40,741 nt of DNA, taken from Lachnospiraceae bacterium. Lineage in GTDB: Bacteria > Bacillota > Clostridia > Lachnospirales > Lachnospiraceae. Where the stretch lies: NCBI GenBank assembly GCA_013316825.1, contig WSLY01000022.1, forward strand, positions 1 through 40,741, read 5' to 3'. A program made the translations under genes and the position numbers. The notes beneath the pieces were generated by a model. That model worked only from the letters and a program-made list of their open reading frames with translations. It searched no databases and was not told the DNA's origin. Positions 33,838-40,741 of the stretch are shown piece by piece (position 1 is the stretch's first letter; each line of letters starts with the position of its first letter).

Positions 33838-34476
33838 CTACAATTTCAGAAAAGCAAGCAGGATAAGGATAAGCCCTCCAAGCCATGAAATATTAAAGGA
33901 GAGTTTTTTGGCGGTGCGATTGCCTAGCGCAGCGCCGCAGATAACGGCGATGGCTTCCGTAAAAAAAGAGCATAAAAAAACGGCGGTTCCATTCACGTTT
34001 CCGAAAGCGGCGCCAAGACCGGCTGCCAGGCCGTCCAGAGAAAGAGCTATGGCAAGGGAGACGGCTTCTTTTGGAGAAATGGTTTTGGAGTGGTCGGTGT
34101 CGGCACATTCGGGGTTGGCGTAAAGGCTTAGGACAAACCGGAAGTTGCAGAAGGAAAATTTTATATTACTGCTTATGGTGCCGTATTTCTGAATCAGGGA
34201 TTTGGTGATACCGTCCAAAAGCTTCACCATACCTAAAAGAAAGAGCAGGACAAAACAGATAGCGGCGGTGATTTGTCCGGGGATAAAGTTTTTTAGAAAA
34301 CTGCCTGCAAGAAATGCAGCGCCGATGCTCAGGCTGCATATGGCATCCATTACCAGAACGGAGACCACAGGAATTTTTATTTTACAGGTTCCATAAGAAA
34401 AACCGGCTACAAAAGCGTCCAAGGAGAGGGCGAGGGCAATAAAGAGCGCCTCCCAGAATAAGATGATGGTATGCAA
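33838..34476 (-). CDS. ytaF: YtaF-like sporulation membrane protein
   Basis: Membrane protein of 212 residues with about six hydrophobic segments in two similar halves, each with the repeat ALALSLDAFVAG (first half) and AIALSLDGLAAG (second half), the signature of the MntP/YtaF family. YtaF members are found in spore formers; their transported substrate is not established, manganese or other cations being the guess from MntP. The start is a TTG at 34476 with AAAGGCG upstream; the frame is open for 59 more codons that look like non-coding DNA. It converges on the chemoreceptor gene, with one shared terminator. Confidence 0.75.
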   Translation of the reverse strand: MHTIILFWEALFIALALSLDAFVAGFSYGTCKIKIPVVSVLVMDAICSLSIGAAFLAGSFLKNFIPGQITAAICFVLLFLLGMVKLLDGITKSLIQKYGTISSNIKFSFCNFRFVLSLYANPECADTDHSKTISPKEAVSLAIALSLDGLAAGLGAAFGNVNGTAVFLCSFFTEAIAVICGAALGNRTAKKLSFNISWLGGLILILLAFLKL

Positions 34477-34534
34477 GATAATCTCGCCTTTTTGGGTTCT
34501 TACTGCATAATATTCCACAGAGAGGGATTTTGTT

Positions 34535-35047
34535 CTAGGCAGGCGGCGGGGAAATGAAAAGCGGCAGAGCAGGCGGAAAGAGCGTAAAGACAAAGAAACC
34601 AGCCGCAAGGATTGCGGTGCAGGCTGTTGTGGGGAATTTGTATGCACCGGCACGTCCTAAAAGGACAAGGCGGCGCGCATATAGAAACGCCGTCAGTACA
34701 CTAAGGAAAAAAATGGCGATATCTATGACTGTGGAGCGTATGCCAAAGGCACCGGTATAGGTATAATAGAGTGTGGGTATGAGCAGACAGCCAAGGAGAC
34801 TGCCCTTTAAAAGAGCATAGCCGATATGGGGAAGGATTCCCCGAAAACGGCGTACCGCATAAGCGCTAAACAGCAGCATGGGAAAAAACAGCAGTTTGAT
34901 ATGTTCCCATACGGCTTCATTTACGGGGGTAAATAATCCGACAAGTATGTTTTCCCCTGTCCATTGATACAGAAAATGGGAGAGGGTTCCGGTTATGGAG
35001 ACAAATAAAAATCCGGTGATAAGGCATTTGGAGAATGGTTTTTTCAT
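34535..35047 (-). CDS. DUF6512-like membrane protein
   Basis: Protein of 170 residues with five or so hydrophobic segments. The segment FLYQWTGENILVGLFTPVNEAVWEHIKLLFFPML is characteristic of a small family I recall as DUF6512, of unknown function. The ATG at 35047 has GGGAG upstream and gives the natural start MKKPFSKCLITG; an ATG 30 bases earlier is less likely. It lies upstream of the YtaF-like gene on the same strand, about 60 bases apart, so the two may be co-transcribed. Confidence 0.6.
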   Translation of the reverse strand: MKKPFSKCLITGFLFVSITGTLSHFLYQWTGENILVGLFTPVNEAVWEHIKLLFFPMLLFSAYAVRRFRGILPHIGYALLKGSLLGCLLIPTLYYTYTGAFGIRSTVIDIAIFFLSVLTAFLYARRLVLLGRAGAYKFPTTACTAILAAGFFVFTLFPPALPLFISPPPA

Positions 35048-35201
35048 GATGGCTCCCATCTGCGCGCTGCGGCGCATTGCGGCTTAGGCTTGAATCGGAG
35101 AAGAGTTCTGTTTATTATGTGCAGAAGTGGTTGGATTTATGCTTTTTTCTGCATATTTAGGCGAAAAGCGGTTCTTTATGAAAATGTGGAATGGAGACAG
35201 A

Positions 35202-35831
35202 ATGAAATTATACGGGATAAATGATATGGCGCGGGTGGACTGCGCAGGATGCGAAGGCTGCTCTGTCTGCTGCAGAGGGATGGGCGATACGATTGTACTG
35301 GACCCCTTTGATAGTTACCGTCTGACAAAACGGCTGCATAAGTCTTTTGAGGAGATGCTGGACGACTGTATCGGGTTACATGTGGCGGAGGGCGTGATAT
35401 TACCGCATTTGCTGATGGCGGGAGAGGATGCGCACTGTGTGTTTTTGAACGAAGAAGGGCGCTGTTCCATTCACGAAGCGCGCCCCGGGCTGTGCCGGAT
35501 ATTTCCGCTTGGGCGCAGCTACGAGGGAGGAGAGCTGCGGTACTTTCTGTTGGAGGAATGCCCCAAAGAGGGAAAAAGCAAAGTAAAAATCCACAAATGG
35601 CTGGATACGCCGGATATTACAAAAAACCAGCAGTTTTTGATTAGCTGGCACAGACTGCGCGGAAAACTGCGCGAAAAAGCAGCCGCAACGCCCGAAAAGA
35701 GTAAAGAAATAAATCTTTTGCTGCTGCATTTGTTTTTTGTGCAGCCCTATGAAAAAGATGCAGATTTTTACTCCCAGTTTGAAGCGCGTTATGCGGAAGT
35801 TCTCTTAAAGCTTTCAGAAACAGAAGGATGA
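35202..35831 (+). CDS. YkgJ-family cysteine-cluster protein
   Basis: Protein of 209 residues with the cysteine set of the YkgJ (zinc/iron-chelating) family: C14, C17, C20, C23 and C24 near the start (DCAGCEGCSVCC), then C79, C88, C98 and C120, the middle ones in RCSIHEARPGLCRIFPLG. The cluster probably binds an iron-sulfur centre or zinc. Function is not established for the family. The ATG at 35202 has GGAGA close by; in-frame ATGs at 35178 and 35184 are alternatives. It is divergent from the DUF6512-like gene. Confidence 0.8.
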   Translation: MKLYGINDMARVDCAGCEGCSVCCRGMGDTIVLDPFDSYRLTKRLHKSFEEMLDDCIGLHVAEGVILPHLLMAGEDAHCVFLNEEGRCSIHEARPGLCRIFPLGRSYEGGELRYFLLEECPKEGKSKVKIHKWLDTPDITKNQQFLISWHRLRGKLREKAAATPEKSKEINLLLLHLFFVQPYEKDADFYSQFEARYAEVLLKLSETEG

Positions 35832-35981
35832 CAAACAACAGAAATCGCATGGCGCGCTGCTATGCCAGTCCCGAAATATACAAGTTGTACAATGACACTT
35901 GCTGCCAGCACAATGACAACAGCATAGTCGTTGCGTCTCGCAATTACCCATTACATGCTACCAAGGAAAGGAGGCTTCTGC

Positions 35982-37073
35982 ATGAGTAAAGCAATTTTGA
36001 CGATTGATGATGTAGCATCGAAAAATACCCCCGCCATTGTGGACTATTTGTGCGAAAAGAAGATAAAAGCCGTACTGTTTGCAGTAGGGGAGAATGTGGA
36101 GAAGTATTTTGACGAGGCGGTTTATACCCTGCAAAAAGGAATGGTGATAGGAAACCACAGCTATTCCCATAAGGCTTTTGGCAAATTGTCTCTGGCGGAA
36201 GGGATTGCGGAAATTGAAAAAAACGAGAAGGTTCTCGAAAGGCTTTATAAAAAAGCGGGCGTGAAAAGGGCAGTGAAGGTTTTCCGTTTTCCCTATGGGG
36301 ACAAGGGGGGCGAAAACAGGGAGGCGCTGCAGGCATATCTGCGCGGTCAAGGGTTCCAAAAGCTTGCGGATACGCAGATTACGTCGCTATGGTATGAAGA
36401 AAACGGTTTGCATGAGGATGTGGATACCTTTTGGACCTTTGATTTTGGGGAATGGCAGATACGGGAGGGATCTGCATTTACGGCAGATTCCGTTTTTGCC
36501 AGAATCCATGATAAAAATCCGGAGTATGGCGACGTTCTGCTGCAGGAAGGAAGTCATCATATTCTGCTGTTCCATGCCCATGATGAGACGCAGGCGCAGC
36601 TGCCGGAGTATCACAGGCTGTTTTTAGACCATCTTTTAGCGTGCGGCGTGGAATTTGAGGAGCCGCAGTTTTCACCGGCTTATCAGGAAAAAGAAAAACT
36701 GCGGCAGGCGCTTTTTGTGCTGAAAAATTGGACGGTGGAATTGTGCAGGCGGGCAGGAAAGAAGGAAGGGTATGCGGAAAGCTTCTTTCAGGGGTTGTGC
36801 GAATCGGAAGGGCTGCTCAGGGAATTTGCCTATTACCATGATACGCGGGGATTTTTGTGTGAGAAAAAGGTGGCGGGATACAGCATTGCGGATATTATGG
36901 TATGGCAGGTGGACCATTTTAAGGCATATCTGGACAGAGGGAACGAATGCCTGCGCTACGACAGCGCGGGACTGCTTCTGGCGGCGTTTTCCATTATGAT
37001 GGAGATGGAAAAAAATCCGGCGCTTTATGTGGAAAAAATGAAAAGGGAAAGCGGTACGGACACGCCGGATTGA
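35982..37073 (+). CDS. Cytosolic NodB-fold polysaccharide deacetylase with extra C-terminal domain
   Basis: Protein of 363 residues. The first 235 residues are a NodB domain: LTIDD (D9-D10), the metal motif H59-x3-H63 in GNHSYSHKAF, RFPYGDKG at 102-109 and LLFHAHDE near 205. So the catalytic set is complete. There is no signal peptide, which is unusual for enzymes that act on wall sugars. Residues about 245-363 are helical and of unknown type. The ATG at 35982 has AAAGGAGG upstream; the upstream frame is not coding. Its stop is six bases from the convergent LacI-family gene. The substrate is unknown; an internal sugar or precursor is suggested. Confidence 0.8.
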   Translation: MSKAILTIDDVASKNTPAIVDYLCEKKIKAVLFAVGENVEKYFDEAVYTLQKGMVIGNHSYSHKAFGKLSLAEGIAEIEKNEKVLERLYKKAGVKRAVKVFRFPYGDKGGENREALQAYLRGQGFQKLADTQITSLWYEENGLHEDVDTFWTFDFGEWQIREGSAFTADSVFARIHDKNPEYGDVLLQEGSHHILLFHAHDETQAQLPEYHRLFLDHLLACGVEFEEPQFSPAYQEKEKLRQALFVLKNWTVELCRRAGKKEGYAESFFQGLCESEGLLREFAYYHDTRGFLCEKKVAGYSIADIMVWQVDHFKAYLDRGNECLRYDSAGLLLAAFSIMMEMEKNPALYVEKMKRESGTDTPD

Positions 37074-37079
37074 GGCGGG

Positions 37080-38072
37080 CTATTGTCTGCAGAAAGCAGT
37101 GGAATCCCGCAAAATCAGTTCCGCCCGAAGAAGAGTTTGACTGACGGTGATTTCCTGAAACAGAGCGGCAAGTGCATAATAACCGCCTCTGCCTAGCGCT
37201 TTCCAGTTCTGCCCAACTGTGGTAAGGGGCGGGATGGCAAGTGCCGAGGACGCAAAACTGCCGAAACCGATGACACTGATGTCCCGCGGTACGGAGAGCC
37301 CGAGCAGGGCGCATTCCTTTATGACGGCGCGTGCCAGTATATCGCTGCCGCACATGAATGCGGTGACGCCTGCCTGCAGAAAGCGGCGCAGATAAATGCC
37401 GGCATCTTTTCCCAAAGGCGTGGTACATGCATACATGCTGTCCGGTGCGGTAAGTCCGTGGGTGGCGCTTTCCATATAATATGCCCTTTGCAGCCAAATG
37501 GCGGCAGGGTTGCCGGCGTCGTTTAAAAAGGCAATTTTTTTGTGGTTTAGGGATTTGAGGTGCGAAATGCCGATACCCAAGGCGCCGTATAAGTCTGTGC
37601 TAACCTGACAGGTATGCGGGTTGCCTAAGCAGTGGTGTCCTAAAAAAACAGTTGGAATTACAGTGGAAGTAAATTCGCTGTTCCAGTCGTCTTTTGGGAA
37701 AGAGCCTACAAAAAAAGCACCACAGAAGCCGTGCTTTAACATATAAGCGTCGTAAGTAATGGTAATGTTGTGGGAAATCGGATATGGTATAACGATGATG
37801 TCTCTTCCTTCACAGGCGGCTGCCTGCTGAAATCCTAAAACAATATCGAGACTACATTGAACGGCTGGCTCATAACTGGTCTTTTCCAAAAATAAACATA
37901 ATTTTTTGTGCCGGCTGTTTTTTATGCGCTTGGCGGTATAGCCCATTTCAATGGCGGTATTGATGACGGTATGGCGAAGCTCTCCGCTGATATCAGCCGC
38001 GCCGTTTAAACCCTTAGAGACTGTGCTGGCGGAGATGCCAAGCTGCTTGGCTATTTCTTTGATTGTAACCAT
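37080..38072 (-). CDS. LacI-family transcription regulator
   Basis: Regulator of 330 residues. The N-terminal LacI helix-turn-helix is clear (TIKEIAKQLGISASTVSKGLNG), with the hinge helix after it (TAKRIKNSRHKK). The sugar-binding-like domain follows (60-325), with GADILAR- and DISVIGFGS-like signatures. No sugar transport or metabolism genes are adjacent, so the effector and targets cannot be inferred; the convergent deacetylase is the only close neighbour. The ATG at 38072 gives the canonical family start. Confidence 0.9.
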   Translation of the reverse strand: MVTIKEIAKQLGISASTVSKGLNGAADISGELRHTVINTAIEMGYTAKRIKNSRHKKLCLFLEKTSYEPAVQCSLDIVLGFQQAAACEGRDIIVIPYPISHNITITYDAYMLKHGFCGAFFVGSFPKDDWNSEFTSTVIPTVFLGHHCLGNPHTCQVSTDLYGALGIGISHLKSLNHKKIAFLNDAGNPAAIWLQRAYYMESATHGLTAPDSMYACTTPLGKDAGIYLRRFLQAGVTAFMCGSDILARAVIKECALLGLSVPRDISVIGFGSFASSALAIPPLTTVGQNWKALGRGGYYALAALFQEITVSQTLLRAELILRDSTAFCRQ

Positions 38073-38374
38073 GTATCCTCACATTCCTGAAAAGACCGTA
38101 GAAGGTAAATACAGGCGGCGTCCTGAAACAATCAAAAGCCCTGCAGGGGAAACCTGCAGGGCTTTCGATTGTGTAAAAGGGGAATTCTTCCGGAATTGCT
38201 AATTAGCATTCTTGGCATTTCTGCCAAGACAAGTTTATTTTACACTATTTTCTAGCGGCCGTCTATAACAATATTGCAGATAAATAACACTATATTAGCT
38301 GACGAGTTATAAAAATGCTCTTTTAGACGTATAATTGTGACTTTAGTTACAAAGATATTAGCAAATAAAGTATC
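38073..38374. other. Intergenic region with palindromes between two leftward genes
   Basis: This 302-base gap has no gene. Besides the hairpin at 38130-38170 it holds the palindrome GCTAATTAGC (38198-38207) and CTTGGCATTTCTGCCAAG (38211-38228). Either could be an operator for the LacI-family protein whose gene starts at 38072, or the second a weak terminator. The stretch from 38230 to 38374 is AT-rich with no clear structure. Confidence 0.5.
38130..38170 (-). terminator. Long hairpin upstream of the LacI-family gene
   Basis: An 18-bp stem with one mismatch, containing GCCCTGCAGG and CCTGCAGGGC around a GGAAA loop. On the minus strand it continues TTTTGATTGTTT, so it fits a terminator for the gene read from 40627, placed late after its stop; it could also be an attenuator of the regulator gene. 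Confidence 0.6.
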
Positions 38375-40627
38375 TTATAACTCTAAAAACCGGCGCTCAG
38401 CCAACAGTTCCTCGGGAAATGCAGAGCCTGTATTTTTTACGCGTCTTTCCAACATTTCAAATTTATGAAGCTGCTGTGTTTTGACGGTTTCGTAGCGCTC
38501 CAGCATGTCCTTGTAGGTAGGATTTGATTTTAATGTCTCCCTGACCGGAGCAGCAAAAGGGCAGTAAGTAAAGAGAATATTTCTTGCGGTTTTTGTCATG
38601 CGGGGTGAGCCGCCGCCTTCGTAGAGGATATAGGTGACGTAGTCCTGCACAAACATTTCCTTAAAGCTGTTGCGCGCTTTTTGCAGCGCTGTTTTAATCT
38701 TTTCCTTGGTCTCAGCGGACAAATCGTGATTTTTCTTATAAAACTGTATGTAGTCGAAGTATTCACTGGTGAGGGAGCGCTCTGAGAGGTCGTTCCAGCG
38801 GGGACCCTGTATGCGTTTGCACATTTCCCAACGGTATTCGCCGGTGAGCCGCACGAGCGTCTGGCGCAAGTCCTCCAGATAAAAGATAGAAAGCATCATG
38901 CGGGCGGGCGTAGTCCGTTTATGCCCTTCGATTTCCTGCCACATAACGCCTCTGGTTCCTACATTGGGCATAAGGATAACATCCGGCAGAATTTCCACAT
39001 GGAAAAATTCCTGCGGCATACCTGCCTCGGGATTGGTGTAAACATATTCCCGATAGTAAGCGCCATAGTCCATGGAGATAATGTCGGTAAAAAGCTCCTT
39101 GAGTGTCTGGGGCATCACAAGGGAGACATCGGGGCGCTTTAAGAGATTGTGCGCCGAGAACAGGGGACAGAAAGAGGAAACGCGCCCAAAAGACATTTTG
39201 TTCACGGTAGGGAACATGTTTTTAAGCTCGTATTCCACTTTTTTGTGGGAATCCTGCAAAAGAGCCGCTTCTTCGGCGGGTGTAATCTGTTTGGTTGCTT
39301 TCAGCGTCCTAAGATGGGTGCTGTAGTCCTCGTCGAACTCATTGCGGGACGGTTCCTTGGTGCCTTCAAAGACAGCCTTCAGCCAGTCAAACAGGGTAAA
39401 GATGCCTGGTCTTTTGCTGCTTGCAAGAAGATGTACGGCACGGCTTAAGTACTCGGCATTTTCCATGCCTGCAAGTTCCTCGTCCACATAGCCGAAGCAG
39501 AGAAACATACGCACCGGCATGGGAATCTCTTCTTCGGTTACGGCTCGGAAGAAGATACTGGAATAGAGCTCATAAAAGCCCGCTGTAATCCGCTGCCGCA
39601 AAGCTCTGGCAGCGTCATCCGTCGCCGTTTTGTCGGAGGCGTTTTTATATTGGGTTACAAGCTCCCTGAAATTGACGCAGAAACCGGTATCCCTGCGGGA
39701 GTAAGTCAGTATGGTCTGCAGGGAATCCTTGAGGGAGTCATCTGCCTGTATGTCTGCGTTTTCGGCGGTCTTTTGCCCCGGTGCGGTCTTTAATATGGCG
39801 GACAGTTCAGAAAGCCGTTTTTCCAGAAGCGTTTTGTCCGTCAGGGGAGAATCCTGCAGCATGGCGAGAATTCTCTTGATGGCATCGTACACAAAAACGG
39901 CGTCCTCAGAGTTAGAATCCAGCCGCAAGTACAAATCTGCATACATGGTAAGAGCATCTTCGCGGTTTTCGTTCAAGTATAAGGAAAGCACCTGCTTCTG
40001 ATATTCCTCCAGAGAACAGAGAGAGGCAAACACTTTGGTGCAGTCAACGCCTGTGGAAGCAATCAGGCCGGCAGGTACTGCCGGCTCCTTGGAGAGAAGC
40101 GTAGAGCCCTCGGCGAGCAGGCGCTGAAAGCCTTCATAGTAAGAAACTGCCCACATCGGCAGAGGGTCTTCCCCGATAAAAGGTTCGAGGGGGGAGATGG
40201 CACTCGGCTCGATTTGGTTTCCGATACAGCATTCTTTGTAGCGGGCATAATTTTTGGAGAAGTCGATTTGCATACTGCTGCAGGTAAGGCGTGCCAGCTC
40301 ATCTGCGTGCAGCAGGCTGTTTAGCTGCCGGAAGGCGGAGCGCGTGACGACAACGCAGTACTCGGGACTTCTCTTAAAGAGCATCTCTAAAGAAATCGTG
40401 TCCGAGAAGGGGTAGATGAACACGGAAGAATCCTCCGCAGCCCGACAGGTGGCAACATGAGAACCGGTGTAAAGTTCGCAGATGCCGGGCGCGTCACCAC
40501 TCTGCAAAAGGTATTCCCCGCCTGAAAAGGAAATGGAAAAACTGCCGCTTAATATCATATATAATTCTTTTACAGGCTGTCCTGCCTCGAACAATACCTG
40601 ATTTTTGGGTATGGAAACAATTGCCAT
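38375..40627 (-). CDS. Large protein with an N-terminal cyclic-nucleotide-binding-like domain
   Basis: Protein of 750 residues, no signal peptide or membrane segment. Residues 1-115 form a cNMP-binding beta barrel (PKNQVLFEAGQPVKELYMIL, SGSFSISFSGGEYLLQSGD). The phosphate-binding cassette reads GICELYTGSHVAT, where family members that bind cAMP have an arginine (PRAAT); here a histidine (H57) stands in that place. The remaining 630 residues are helical and unknown to me, with a conserved-looking end (RLTGEYRWEMCKRIQGPRWN, YEGGGSPRMTKTARNIL). AAGGAGG lies five bases before the ATG at 40627; an in-frame ATG at 40648 is less likely. No DNA-binding domain is visible. Confidence 0.7.
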   Translation of the reverse strand: MAIVSIPKNQVLFEAGQPVKELYMILSGSFSISFSGGEYLLQSGDAPGICELYTGSHVATCRAAEDSSVFIYPFSDTISLEMLFKRSPEYCVVVTRSAFRQLNSLLHADELARLTCSSMQIDFSKNYARYKECCIGNQIEPSAISPLEPFIGEDPLPMWAVSYYEGFQRLLAEGSTLLSKEPAVPAGLIASTGVDCTKVFASLCSLEEYQKQVLSLYLNENREDALTMYADLYLRLDSNSEDAVFVYDAIKRILAMLQDSPLTDKTLLEKRLSELSAILKTAPGQKTAENADIQADDSLKDSLQTILTYSRRDTGFCVNFRELVTQYKNASDKTATDDAARALRQRITAGFYELYSSIFFRAVTEEEIPMPVRMFLCFGYVDEELAGMENAEYLSRAVHLLASSKRPGIFTLFDWLKAVFEGTKEPSRNEFDEDYSTHLRTLKATKQITPAEEAALLQDSHKKVEYELKNMFPTVNKMSFGRVSSFCPLFSAHNLLKRPDVSLVMPQTLKELFTDIISMDYGAYYREYVYTNPEAGMPQEFFHVEILPDVILMPNVGTRGVMWQEIEGHKRTTPARMMLSIFYLEDLRQTLVRLTGEYRWEMCKRIQGPRWNDLSERSLTSEYFDYIQFYKKNHDLSAETKEKIKTALQKARNSFKEMFVQDYVTYILYEGGGSPRMTKTARNILFTYCPFAAPVRETLKSNPTYKDMLERYETVKTQQLHKFEMLERRVKNTGSAFPEELLAERRFLEL

Positions 40628-40640
40628 AACAACCTCCTTG

Positions 40641-40682
40641 CAATGCAAAGCATTGGAGGCGGCGGTGCCTGCCGCCGGCCTC
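40641..40682 (-). promoter_or_regulatory. Leader hairpins before the cyclic-nucleotide-domain gene
   Basis: Two hairpins sit between promoter and ribosome binding site: CAATGC-AAA-GCATTG (40641-40655) and a GC-rich one, GGCGGC/GCCGCC (40658-40663 and 40671-40676), extended by GAG/CTC with a bulge. They may tune translation or mRNA life. Confidence 0.5.
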
Positions 40683-40689
40683 TTGCTTT

Positions 40690-40718
40690 ATTATAACCGT
40701 TAGCGGCGATAAAGACAA
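40690..40718 (-). promoter_or_regulatory. Promoter of the cyclic-nucleotide-domain gene
   Basis: On the minus strand TTGTCT (40718-40713) and a consensus TATAAT (40695-40690) are 17 bases apart, giving a leader of about 60 bases. Confidence 0.7.
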
Positions 40719-40741
40719 CCACAATAGGGCTTGTTTTCTAC

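Noticed and set aside
35832..35981. Small RNA or repeat with two CACAATGACA-like motifs before the deacetylase gene
   Set aside because: Only short partial similarity (ACAATGACA twice) and no stable fold or terminator seen.

Overview
The window looks like a chromosomal segment of a Gram-positive anaerobe of the Clostridia, most likely Lachnospiraceae. The pointers are strong AAGGAGG-type ribosome binding sites, a ClpC with a UVR motif, a YtaF-type sporulation membrane protein, several small proteins of a kind I associate with Lachnospiraceae, and Tn4451/Tn1549-like mobile elements. This is inferred from gene content; no rRNA is present to confirm it.

Region 1 (1-about 8.65 kb) is mobile DNA with two nested layers. 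Bases 1-about 4050 are the right part of a Tn4451-like mobilizable element: a hairpin-rich candidate oriT, a MobC-like protein, a MobP/VirD2-type relaxase, a TnpW-like small protein and a large serine recombinase. It abuts a 5'-truncated, AT-rich DUF2971 gene. From about 4.7 to 8.65 kb lie remnants of an integrative conjugative element: an element-type hypothetical gene, a lone DUF4320 pilin-like gene, an orphan nucleotidyltransferase-like gene, a Tn916-type excisionase and a tyrosine integrase broken by one frameshift. A 30-bp inverted repeat (29/30 identical) brackets 4741-7056. The element ends just before pyrE.

Region 2 (8.7-22.8 kb) is housekeeping backbone: pyrE, two small membrane proteins, an M29 aminopeptidase, purE-purM-purN-purD, a zinc-ribbon/HTH protein, an SH3-domain membrane protein, a GntR(YtrA)-clpC operon with a perfect palindrome over its promoter, a conserved protein of unknown function, radA and tRNA-Trp(CCA).

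Region 3 (22.9-33.75 kb) is a compact signalling island: a free Hpt protein, a receiver-HD-GYP protein with an intact metal site, a PAS histidine kinase, a second receiver-HD-GYP protein with a damaged site, then CheR, CheB, a CheY-like protein, CheA, CheW and one chemoreceptor with a very small outside loop. No flagellar, CheC, CheD or CheX gene is present. The layout suggests a chemosensory array joined to cyclic-di-nucleotide turnover; this is the best candidate in the window for an undescribed system. An internal terminator at 24511-24548 separates the first two genes from the rest, and a strong terminator closes the island.

Region 4 (33.8-40.74 kb) holds a YtaF-like and a DUF6512-like membrane protein, a YkgJ-type cysteine-cluster protein, a cytosolic NodB-fold deacetylase with an extra C-terminal domain, a LacI-family regulator, and a 750-residue protein with an N-terminal cyclic-nucleotide-binding-like domain whose ligand-binding arginine appears to be replaced.
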